64,000 nt of DNA from Hymenobacter frigidus (GTDB taxonomy: Bacteria; Bacteroidota; Bacteroidia; Cytophagales; Hymenobacteraceae): the NCBI RefSeq assembly GCF_014640435.1, contig NZ_BMGY01000002.1, positions 124,001 to 188,000 on the forward strand. Reading direction: 5' to 3'. Shown here one piece after another: positions 42,815 through 50,220 of the stretch; the stretch's first letter is position 1, and each line of letters begins with the position of its first letter. The notes under the pieces are model-generated. The model was not told where the DNA came from. It searched no databases and saw only the letters and a program-made list of their open reading frames with translations. A program made the translations under genes and the position numbers.

Positions 42815-43237
42815 ATGAATGCTCCTTCCTGCCCCAAATGCGACTCGCCAGAAGCCACCAAAAGTGGCGTCATAAACGAGCGGCAGCGGTTTAAGTGCAA
42901 AACCTGTGGCTACCACTACACGGTGGCCAAAATGGGCCGGGAGGTTGATAGCTACTACGTTATTAAGGCCTTACAGCTGTTTATTGAGGGCGTAAGCTAC
43001 CGGGAGATTGAACGCCTGCTGGGCGTGAGCCATGTCAGTGTGATGAACTGGGTGAAAAAATACGGCGTGAAGGCCCCGCGCCAGACCGATTACCACCCTA
43101 CTTACAAAATACTCAATCAGAAGGAACTGGCTGAGTTCTTTCAGAAGCCTGAGAACGTGAAAGGGGCCGGCATGATGGTGACTGAACTCGGGGATAAGTT
43201 CATGGTGATTCGGTGGGAACGGTTCCGAGCAAGGTAG
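42815..43237 (+). CDS. stand-alone IS1/InsA-type zinc-ribbon and helix-turn-helix protein
   Basis: This 140-aa protein has an N-terminal zinc ribbon (C6, C9, C28, C31 in CPKCDSPEATKSG and FKCKTCGYHYT). A helix-turn-helix follows (YYVIKALQLFIEGVSYREIERLLGVSHVSVMNWVKKYG). This pair is the DNA-binding N-terminus (InsA) of IS1/IS1595-type transposases. No DDE catalytic domain follows, and no terminal inverted repeats or target duplications were seen. The C-terminal about 60 residues are unrelated to a transposase. It may be a transposase remnant or a domesticated regulator; intact reading frame and own promoter-like box favour the latter. Confidence 0.75.
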   Translation: MNAPSCPKCDSPEATKSGVINERQRFKCKTCGYHYTVAKMGREVDSYYVIKALQLFIEGVSYREIERLLGVSHVSVMNWVKKYGVKAPRQTDYHPTYKILNQKELAEFFQKPENVKGAGMMVTELGDKFMVIRWERFRAR

Positions 43238-43294
43238 GGCTATAGACGATTTGCAGAAGTATAGCTACTGCATAGCTTGCGGGTAGGGAATGCA

Positions 43295-43302
43295 TACGTT
43301 TG
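43295..43302 (+). promoter_or_regulatory. putative porin promoter -7 box
   Basis: TACGTTTG matches TAnnTTTG, with TTG 15 nt upstream (43277). It gives a leader of about 70 nt before the porin ATG at 43378. Confidence 0.4.
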
Positions 43303-43377
43303 GGGTACCCGTTTGGCAGTGCAAAGCTGGAGGCGGGACTATTCTCCAATTCACCAACATCAAACCCCACCTCGTTC

Positions 43378-44922
43378 ATGCAAAATGTACGCTACGCATT
43401 GACATTGAGCGCCCTGCTAGCTGCTGCCGGCGTTTCGGCCCAAGTGCAGCCGGTGCCCATCGGCAGTCAGCCTTCACCGCCGCCAGCGGCACCGGCCCTA
43501 CCGCCCGTACCAGTGGTGCCTACCGAGTCGGTTCCTTACGGGCCGGGCATGAAAATTAATATTTCGCCGGATGGCTCGAAGTACTTGCGTTTCATCACTT
43601 GGCACCAAGTGTACGCCCGTTACACTGAAAACAACACGGGTACCACGCGGGCTCCTGGTAAGCCTCAGGATAGCCAGTTTGACTTTGCTCTGCGGCGCTC
43701 GCGCGCCATCATTTTAGCTCAGCTCAACTCGCGCTTTCTGATATACACGCACTTTGGCATCAACAACCAGACGGCTGTGGGCGGCGGTTTCGCGCCGGCT
43801 GTAGATGGCAAAAAGCCGCAGCTGTTCCTGCACGAGGCCGTGGTGGAATATAAGGTGAACAAGTACCTGAACCTGGGGGGCGGCCTGCACTACCAGAACG
43901 GCCTCTCGCGCATGACCCGGTCGAGCACGCTCAACTACCTCGCCATGGATGCGCCCATAACGAACTGGCCCACCATTGAAGCCATCGACCAATTTGCCCG
44001 TGGCATTGGCGCATATGCCAAGGGCCGGGTGGGCAAGCTCGACTACGCGCTGAGCGTGAATGAGTCGTTTCTGACCAACCAAACCGGGGCATTTAGCACG
44101 CCCCTGGGACTGGGGGCTACCACCGGTACCGGGGGTGCGGCCACTAACCGGGGAACCAACACGGCGCAGTATAACCCACAGGGTACCAACCATATTTACC
44201 AGGGTTACATCAGCTACGAGCTATTCGACCAGGAGTCCAACTTGCTGCCCTTCAACGTGGGTACTTACTTGGGTACCAAGCGCGTGCTGAACTTCGGCGG
44301 CGGTTTCTTCTATAACAAGGATGGCATGGTGTCGCGGCCTACCACCAACGTGCTCGACGCGGCCGGCATCTCGGCGGCCGGCTCCGGCGTCAGTGCTTTC
44401 AACAACTCGGCCAACGGGGTGCAGAAGCATGACATCGGCCTGTGGTCGCTCGATGCCTTCTACGATACGCCCGTGAATAAGGAATCCGGCACGGCTTTCA
44501 CCTTTTACGGGGTGTACTACAACTTTGACATGGGCCCGAACCATGTGCGCTTCATTGGCTTGGCCAACCCCGGCTACGGCATCGTATCGGGCGACGCCTC
44601 CCGCCGCGGCAATGCCGTGCCGCAGTCTGGCACGGGCCAGGTGGGCTATGCCCAGGCCGGCTTCCTGCTGCCCAAAAACGTGCTGGGCCCCAAGCTGCGC
44701 GTGCAGCCCTATGCCGCCTACCAACTGGCCGGCTACGAAGGCCTGAAAACTGCCGCTGGCAACCAGAAAAACGTAAACATCTTCGATGGCGGAGCCAACT
44801 TCTACATCGACAGCCACAATGCCAAGTTTACCCTCAACTACCGCGCCCGCCCCGATTTCACCAACGTGGAAAACGTGAAATACCGCCCCGAAATCACCCT
44901 GCAAACGCAGGTGTTTTTGTAG
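43378..44922 (+). CDS. outer membrane porin
   Basis: This 514-aa protein has a signal peptide (RYALTLSALLAAAGVSAQ). A Pro/Ala-rich periplasmic linker (PVPIGSQPSPPPAAPALPPVPVVPT) is followed by a barrel of amphipathic strands (KYLRFITWHQVYARYTENN, FDFALRRSRAIILAQLNSRFLIYTHFGIN) ending in a terminal strand (YRPEITLQTQVFL) with the C-terminal hydrophobic residue expected of a barrel. It resembles phosphate-selective-type (OprO/P-like) porins of Bacteroidota. Only 51 bp separate it from the downstream MHS symporter, so the pair probably moves one solute across both membranes. Start chosen for the signal peptide. Confidence 0.8.
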   Translation: MQNVRYALTLSALLAAAGVSAQVQPVPIGSQPSPPPAAPALPPVPVVPTESVPYGPGMKINISPDGSKYLRFITWHQVYARYTENNTGTTRAPGKPQDSQFDFALRRSRAIILAQLNSRFLIYTHFGINNQTAVGGGFAPAVDGKKPQLFLHEAVVEYKVNKYLNLGGGLHYQNGLSRMTRSSTLNYLAMDAPITNWPTIEAIDQFARGIGAYAKGRVGKLDYALSVNESFLTNQTGAFSTPLGLGATTGTGGAATNRGTNTAQYNPQGTNHIYQGYISYELFDQESNLLPFNVGTYLGTKRVLNFGGGFFYNKDGMVSRPTTNVLDAAGISAAGSGVSAFNNSANGVQKHDIGLWSLDAFYDTPVNKESGTAFTFYGVYYNFDMGPNHVRFIGLANPGYGIVSGDASRRGNAVPQSGTGQVGYAQAGFLLPKNVLGPKLRVQPYAAYQLAGYEGLKTAAGNQKNVNIFDGGANFYIDSHNAKFTLNYRARPDFTNVENVKYRPEITLQTQVFL

Positions 44923-44973
44923 GCCGGCCGCTCACCGTTGCTTGTTTTTCTCACCAATTTTTTCTGACTTGAC

Positions 44974-46485
44974 ATGGAACAGCGTTTAACCCAACCTTAC
45001 GGGGCCGAGGTAGATGGACCGGTAGCCCACGACAACAACTCGACCCCGACCAGCAAAATCTGGCAGGTCATCACGGCCTCCTCCGTGGGTACCGTGATTG
45101 AGTGGTACGACTTCTACATTTTCGGTTCGCTGGCCGCCGTTATCGGGCCGGTTCTCTTCGGTTCGAAGGGCAAGCCCGAAGACACGCTGCTCGGGGCGTT
45201 GGCCGTGTTCGGCGCGGGCTTTGTCGTGCGGCCCTTCGGGGCGCTGTTCTTCGGGCGCATCGGCGACATGATTGGACGCAAGTACACCTTCCTGGTCACG
45301 CTGCTGCTCATGGGCGGGGCCACGCTGGTTACGGGCCTGATTCCGAGTTACGACAAGATTGGCTGGCTGGCCCCGGCCATTGTGCTGGTCCTGCGCCTGT
45401 TGCAGGGCCTGGCGATTGGTGGGGAGTACGGCGGGGCCACTACTTACGTGGCCGAATACGCGCCCGACAACAAGCGTGGCTACTACACTTCATTTATCCA
45501 GATTACGGCCACGGCCGGCTTCTTCCTTAGCATTCTGGTGATTGTTATTACCAAGAAATCCATGCCCGAGGCCGACTTTAAGGACTGGGGCTGGCGCATT
45601 CCGTTCCTGCTGTCGGGCTTCCTGATTATCGCCTCCTACTACATCCGCCGCAAACTGGCCGAGTCGCCGCTGTTTGCCAAAGCCAAAAACGAAGGCAAAA
45701 CCAGCACCAATCCGCTGCGCGATTCCTTCGTAAACCCGGTAAACCGCCGGCTGGTGCTCATCGCCCTGTTTGGCGTGACCATGGGCCAGGGCGTGGTCTG
45801 GTACACGGGCCAGTTCTACGCCTACTCCTTCATGCAGGCCACCCTCAAGATGGACCAGGTCACGGCCTCCATCGTGCTGTGCGTGGCCCTGCTGGCCGCT
45901 GCGCCGTTCTTCGTGTATTTTGGTTCGCTATCCGACCGCATCGGCCGTAAGCGCATCATCATGACCGGCCTGCTGTCCGCGGCCTTGTTCACGATTCCGA
46001 TTTTCTACGGCCTCAAGGCTTTCTCCGGCCCGCTGACCGAAAAGACCCCGGCCATTCCCGCCACCGTGGATGCCGCTGGCGCCGCCGTGGCCGCCGTGCC
46101 CGCCGTCATGCAGGCCCTGTCGCCCCAGTTGGTGCCCATGATGTTGCTCGTGTTTTGCCTCGTGATTTTTGTGACGATGGTGTACGGACCCATCGCGGCC
46201 TACCTCGTTGAGCTGTTCCCCACCAAAGTGCGCTACACGTCGCTTTCGGTGCCTTACCACATCGGCAACGGCGTGTTCGGGGGCTTCGTGCCGCTCATCG
46301 CCACCTCCGTCACGGTATGGGCCGCCAAGCAAGCCCCCGGCACGTTCTGGAAGGATTATAGCTCGCTCACCGGCCTCATTTACCCGGTAGCCATTGCGCT
46401 GATTTGCTTTTTCATCGGTTCGGCCCTGATGAAAGATGTGCGCAACGTAAAACTCATGGATGACGAGCCCTCGGCCGGGGCCTAA
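44974..46485 (+). CDS. MHS-type MFS metabolite:H+ symporter
   Basis: This 503-aa inner-membrane transporter is of the metabolite:H+ symporter branch of the major facilitator superfamily (relatives ProP, KgtP, ShiA). It shows ASSVGTVIEWYDFYIFGSLAA in helix 1, RPFGALFFGRIGDMIGRKYTF (loop 2-3 motif), LRLLQGLAIGGEYGGATTYVAEYAP and SDRIGRKRIIM (repeat of the loop motif). Twelve membrane segments can be counted. A roughly 40-residue Ala/Pro-rich insertion lies after the eighth or ninth helix (TEKTPAIPATVDAAGAAVAA). Likely substrates are organic acids; the acyl-CoA synthetases downstream favour a short-chain carboxylate. Confidence 0.92.
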   Translation: MEQRLTQPYGAEVDGPVAHDNNSTPTSKIWQVITASSVGTVIEWYDFYIFGSLAAVIGPVLFGSKGKPEDTLLGALAVFGAGFVVRPFGALFFGRIGDMIGRKYTFLVTLLLMGGATLVTGLIPSYDKIGWLAPAIVLVLRLLQGLAIGGEYGGATTYVAEYAPDNKRGYYTSFIQITATAGFFLSILVIVITKKSMPEADFKDWGWRIPFLLSGFLIIASYYIRRKLAESPLFAKAKNEGKTSTNPLRDSFVNPVNRRLVLIALFGVTMGQGVVWYTGQFYAYSFMQATLKMDQVTASIVLCVALLAAAPFFVYFGSLSDRIGRKRIIMTGLLSAALFTIPIFYGLKAFSGPLTEKTPAIPATVDAAGAAVAAVPAVMQALSPQLVPMMLLVFCLVIFVTMVYGPIAAYLVELFPTKVRYTSLSVPYHIGNGVFGGFVPLIATSVTVWAAKQAPGTFWKDYSSLTGLIYPVAIALICFFIGSALMKDVRNVKLMDDEPSAGA

Positions 46486-46514
46486 CGGCCCTGCGTCCGG
46501 GTTCAGGTAAGCCC

Positions 46515-46550
46515 AAAAAAGCCGCCGGTCCGTTGGACTGGCGGCTTTTT
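46515..46550. terminator. terminator after the MHS symporter
   Basis: AAAAAGCCGCCGGTCC, loop, then GGACTGGCGGCTTTTT. It separates the porin-symporter operon from the sensor-kinase operon. Confidence 0.85.
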
Positions 46551-46595
46551 CGTTAAATTGGAGGGCTGCTGTTACTGAGCTGCAACACTCGTTTT

Positions 46596-46844
46596 ATGCC
46601 TACCAAGCCCGATTTTCCCGTGCCGCCCCACCCGCACCCCGACCGCTCGGAATCCCGCCGCAGCCAGCGCCTGCTGTTTCTGGCGGTACTCTTTGGGCTA
46701 CTGCTCAATTTCCCCCTGCTGGCGGTGTTCGACCACGACGGGCGGGTGGGCGGTGTGCCCGTGCTCTACCTCTACGTGCTGCTCACCTGGATTCTGCTGG
46801 TAGGATTGACCGGCTGGCTCTCGCGGGGGTCAATTAAAAATTAA
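46596..46844 (+). CDS. small two-helix membrane protein (DUF3311-like)
   Basis: This 82-aa protein has a Pro/His-rich cytoplasmic N-terminus (PVPPHPHPDRSESRRSQR). Two membrane helices follow (LLFLAVLFGLLLNFPLLAVF and VPVLYLYVLLTWILLVGLTGWL). Small proteins of this shape usually precede sodium:solute symporter genes, and the next gene encodes one fused to a kinase. It may be an accessory subunit of that protein. The last codons (SIKN) and the stop are supplied by a heptamer-arm repeat. The DUF name is a likeness, not a firm match. Confidence 0.75.
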   Translation: MPTKPDFPVPPHPHPDRSESRRSQRLLFLAVLFGLLLNFPLLAVFDHDGRVGGVPVLYLYVLLTWILLVGLTGWLSRGSIKN

Positions 46845-46944
46845 AAAAATTGAGAATTAGAAAGGAGAGAGGCATGGGGATTTAACTCAGTCAGACTCGC
46901 TTTCTAATCCCCGAATTTTTAATTCTCAATTTATAATTAAAACC
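46831..46944. repeat. heptamer-arm inverted repeat, locus E (unit GAGAATT/AAAAATT)
   Basis: The left arm (46831-46865) can be divided as CAATT, AAAAATT, AAAAAAATT, GAGAATT, AGAAAGG. The right arm (46900-46944) read on the other strand gives TTTAATT, ATAAATT, GAGAATT, AAAAATT, CGGGGATT, AGAAAG. The spacer is 34 nt. The register is 7 nt with a few length changes. The stop of the small membrane gene lies inside the left arm, and the next ATG (46946) is 1 nt beyond the right arm. Confidence 0.78.
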
Positions 46945-46945
46945 A

Positions 46946-49759
46946 ATGCCCAAGCTGCTCGTCATCGGCTTTTCGTTCGGCTACCTGGTCCTGCTCTTCG
47001 GCGTGGCCTACGCGGCGGAGCGCAGGTCGGTGGCCCGCAAAAGCCTGGTGAGCAACCCCTACATATACGCTCTGAGCATGGCCGTGTACTGCACGGCTTG
47101 GACATATTATGGCAGCGTGGGCCGGGCGGCCACCCACGGAGTTGAATTCGTGAGCATTTACCTCGGGCCCACCTTGCTGGCCCCGGCCTGGTGGTTGGTG
47201 CTGCGCAAAATCATTCGCGTGTGCCGGCAGCAGCGGCTTACTTCCATTGCCGATTTTATTTCGGCGCGCTACGGCAAAAGTGCCGCGCTGGGTGCGCTGG
47301 TCACGGCGGTGTGCGTGCTGGGCATCGTGCCCTACATCGCGCTGCAAATCAAAGCCATTGCGGCCTCGTTCGTGACCCTGACCGGGAGCGGGGCGGGCGT
47401 GGGCGGGCCGGCCGCCACCACGGCGCTCTACACCACGGGGGCGCTGGCGGTGTTCACCATCTTGTTCGGGGTGCGCTCGGTAGAAGCTACCGAGCGGCAC
47501 GAAGGCATTGTGTTGGCCGTGGCCGTGGAGAGTGTGCTCAAGCTGGTGGCGTTTCTGGCGCTGGGCCTGTTCGTCACCTACGGCCTGTTCGATGGTTTCG
47601 CCGACGTGTTCGACCAGGCGGCGGCGGTGCCGGCGCTGCGGAAGCTGTTCACGCTGAGCGGCGCGGGCACCAGCGGGGCTACCTGGCTTACGCTGCTCAT
47701 TCTGAGCATGTCGGCGGTGCTGCTGCTGCCCCGGCAGTTTCAGGTAGCCGTGGTGGAGAACGTGGATGAAAGCCACCTGCGCAAGGCCATGTGGCTGTTT
47801 CCGCTCTACCTCATCATCATCAACCTGTTTGTGTTGCCCATTGCGTTCGGGGGCGTGCTGCGGCTGGGCAACAGCGGCATTGATGCCGACACGTTCGTGC
47901 TGGCGCTGCCGCTGGCGTCGGGCCATTCGTGGCTGGCGCTGCTCACCTACCTGGGGGGCTTGTCGGCGGCCAGCAGCATGATTATCGTCGAAACCATTGC
48001 CTTGAGCGTGATGATGAGCAACCACCTGTTCATGCCGCTGCTGGTACGGGTGCCCGCCGCCCGCCCCGAGGGCCAGACCCGCTGGTTTGCCTACCTGGGC
48101 CGCGTGGCCCTGGAAAGCCGCCGTTTGGCCGTGGTGCTGGTGCTGCTGCTGGCCTTCGCCTACTACACGGTGGTGGGCAAGCAGCTGCCATTGGTAAACA
48201 CCGGCCTGGTGTCGTTCGCGGCGGTGGCGCAGTTTGTGCCCGCCGTGCTGGGCGGGCTTTATTGGAAGGGCGGGACCCGGCGCGGGGCCACGGTAGGCCT
48301 GGTGGCCGGCTTTGGCGTCTGGTTTTTCACGCTCGTGCTGCCCACGCTGGTGGGTCCGGGGCAGCTGCTGCCCGCCTCCATTCTCACCGAGGGGTTGGGC
48401 GGAATGGCCAGCCTGCGGCCGTTTGCTTTGTTCGGGCTGGATGGCCTCGACTACCTCTCGCACGGCCTGTTCTGGAGCTGGTTTTTCAACATTGGCCTTT
48501 ACATCGGCCTCTCGCTGGCCTGGCCGCCCACGGCGCTGGAGCTGCGGCAGGCCGACGTATTTGTGGACGTGTTCAGCCGCCGCAGCCTGGGCGAAGAAGT
48601 GGCCGGCTGGCAGGGCCGCACCCCGTATCCCGATGTGCGCGCCTTGCTCCTCGGCTTCCTGGGAAAAAAGCGCACCAACCAAGCCCTGCGCACCTTCGCC
48701 ACCCGCTTCCCAGACGCGTTGCCCGCTGCGCAGGAAGGGGAATTCACGCAGCCACTAAGTAATTCCGTCACCGTTCCTGCCGACCCTCGCCTGCTCACGT
48801 ACGCCGAAAAGCTGCTGGCCGGCAGCCTGGGCCCGGCCAGTGCCCGCATGCTGGTGGCCTCGGTGGCGGGGGCCGAGCAAATCAGCTATGACAGCGTGGT
48901 GGGCATTCTCAGGGAAAGCCAGCAGCTGCTCGAAGCCAACCGCCAGCTTCAGAAGCAGAGCCGCCAGCTCCAGCGCCTCACCGAGGAGCTGCGCGCCGCC
49001 TACGACCAACTTCAGGCCCTGGACCAGCGCAGGGATGAATTCCTCTACACCGTGACGCACGAGCTGCGCACGCCGCTCACCAGCATCCGGGCGCTGGCCG
49101 AAATCCTGGCCGATAACCCCGATTTGGAAGCTGAAGAACAGCAGCGCTTTCAGCTCACCATCGGGCGCGAGGCGGAACGCCTCACCCGCCTCATTTCGCT
49201 GGTGCTGGACTTGGAGAAGTTCGAATCGGGCCAGGCGACGCTGGAGCGCACGCCCGTGCCGATAGCCGAGCTGGTGGCCGAAGCCCTCGATGCCGTGGGC
49301 CAGCTCTTGCGCGACAAGCACATTGCCCTGCACGTTGATGTGCCCACCGACTTACCGGTGCTCCTAGCCGACCGCGACCGGCTGATGCAGGTGCTCGTCA
49401 ACCTGCTTTCCAATGCCGTAAAGGCCTGCCAGAGCAACGGCCAAGGCCGGATTTCGGTGCTGGCCTGGCCCACGGCCGACATGGTGCTGCTGTGCGTGGA
49501 AGACAACGGCCGCGGCATCTCGCCGGCCGCCCACCACCTCATCTTCGACAAGTTCTACCAAGCCCAAAACCAGACTATCCGCAAGCCCGAAGGCTCCGGG
49601 CTGGGTCTGGCCATCACCCGCAAAATCGTGGAGCTGCACCACGGCCGCATTTGGGTAGAGAGTGCGCTCGACCAGGGGGCCCGCTTCTTTGTGGAGCTGC
49701 CGTTGCCCGTGCCGGCCACCAACGCTCCTGCCACTTACTCGCCCTCCCTTTCCGTTTGA
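46946..49759 (+). CDS. sodium:solute symporter-fused sensor histidine kinase (CrbS/CbrA-like)
   Basis: This 937-aa inner-membrane hybrid has residues about 1-540 as an SSS-type symporter with 13 or so helices (LLVIGFSFGYLVLLFGVAYA, TLLAPAWWLVLRKIIRVCR, TSIADFISARYGKSAALGAL). A linker and coiled coil follow (about 620-690: LLEANRQLQKQSRQLQRLTEELRAAYDQ). The HisKA domain has phospho-acceptor H705 (YTVTHELRTPL), then HATPase_c with N box LLSNAVKAC, G1 ENDGRGIS-like VEDNGRGIS and G2 GSGLGLAI. Related proteins CrbS and CbrA sense or transport carboxylates and control acetate and carbon use. Location upstream of a receiver and acs supports an acetate-sensing role. Confidence 0.93.
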   Translation: MPKLLVIGFSFGYLVLLFGVAYAAERRSVARKSLVSNPYIYALSMAVYCTAWTYYGSVGRAATHGVEFVSIYLGPTLLAPAWWLVLRKIIRVCRQQRLTSIADFISARYGKSAALGALVTAVCVLGIVPYIALQIKAIAASFVTLTGSGAGVGGPAATTALYTTGALAVFTILFGVRSVEATERHEGIVLAVAVESVLKLVAFLALGLFVTYGLFDGFADVFDQAAAVPALRKLFTLSGAGTSGATWLTLLILSMSAVLLLPRQFQVAVVENVDESHLRKAMWLFPLYLIIINLFVLPIAFGGVLRLGNSGIDADTFVLALPLASGHSWLALLTYLGGLSAASSMIIVETIALSVMMSNHLFMPLLVRVPAARPEGQTRWFAYLGRVALESRRLAVVLVLLLAFAYYTVVGKQLPLVNTGLVSFAAVAQFVPAVLGGLYWKGGTRRGATVGLVAGFGVWFFTLVLPTLVGPGQLLPASILTEGLGGMASLRPFALFGLDGLDYLSHGLFWSWFFNIGLYIGLSLAWPPTALELRQADVFVDVFSRRSLGEEVAGWQGRTPYPDVRALLLGFLGKKRTNQALRTFATRFPDALPAAQEGEFTQPLSNSVTVPADPRLLTYAEKLLAGSLGPASARMLVASVAGAEQISYDSVVGILRESQQLLEANRQLQKQSRQLQRLTEELRAAYDQLQALDQRRDEFLYTVTHELRTPLTSIRALAEILADNPDLEAEEQQRFQLTIGREAERLTRLISLVLDLEKFESGQATLERTPVPIAELVAEALDAVGQLLRDKHIALHVDVPTDLPVLLADRDRLMQVLVNLLSNAVKACQSNGQGRISVLAWPTADMVLLCVEDNGRGISPAAHHLIFDKFYQAQNQTIRKPEGSGLGLAITRKIVELHHGRIWVESALDQGARFFVELPLPVPATNAPATYSPSLSV

Positions 49760-49774
49760 TAATGTTCTTTCCAA

Positions 49775-50146
49775 ATGAAAACACCCCACGTTCTGATTGT
49801 TGACGACGAGCCGAACATCGTCATGTCGCTTGAATTCCTGATGCGCAAAAACGGCTACCAAGTGGGCATTGCCCGCAACGGTACCGAGGCCCTGGCCGCC
49901 ATCGACCAAACCGCCTTCGACCTCATCCTGCTCGATATTATGATGCCCGACGTGGACGGCCTGCAGGTGTGCCGCCAGCTGCGCCAGCGCCCCGACCGCG
50001 CCGGTACCAAGGTTATTTTCCTCTCGGCCAAAAGCCGCGAAGCCGATGTGCAGAAAGGCTACGAAGTGGGGGCAGATTTGTATATTCCCAAGCCCTTCAG
50101 CACCCGCCAGCTAATGGAGAAAGTACGCGAATTGCTGGCCGTGTAA
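49775..50146 (+). CDS. receiver-only response regulator
   Basis: This 123-aa CheY-like protein consists of a receiver domain alone: acidic pocket VDDE (D10, D11), phospho-acceptor D54 in LILLDIMMPDVDG, the Ser of VIFLSAKS and lysine in YIPKPFS. There is no DNA-binding output domain, unlike CrbR or CbrB partners known elsewhere. It begins 15 nt after the kinase gene and so is almost certainly its partner. It may act by protein contact or phosphorelay to another regulator. Confidence 0.93.
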   Translation: MKTPHVLIVDDEPNIVMSLEFLMRKNGYQVGIARNGTEALAAIDQTAFDLILLDIMMPDVDGLQVCRQLRQRPDRAGTKVIFLSAKSREADVQKGYEVGADLYIPKPFSTRQLMEKVRELLAV

Positions 50147-50220
50147 AGTTTCCTGAACGCCGGAAGAGCATGGCGTTCTTACTTCTGCTCACACTCCTCC
50201 CACCCAAAATCCCACCAGCC

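Noticed and set aside
42815..43237. complete insertion sequence of the IS1 type
   Set aside because: There is no DDE domain, no second frame, no terminal inverted repeats and no target duplication.
46937..48682. 581-codon minus-strand open frame
   Set aside because: Antisense to the symporter-kinase; the translation is a Gln/His/Arg-rich artefact.
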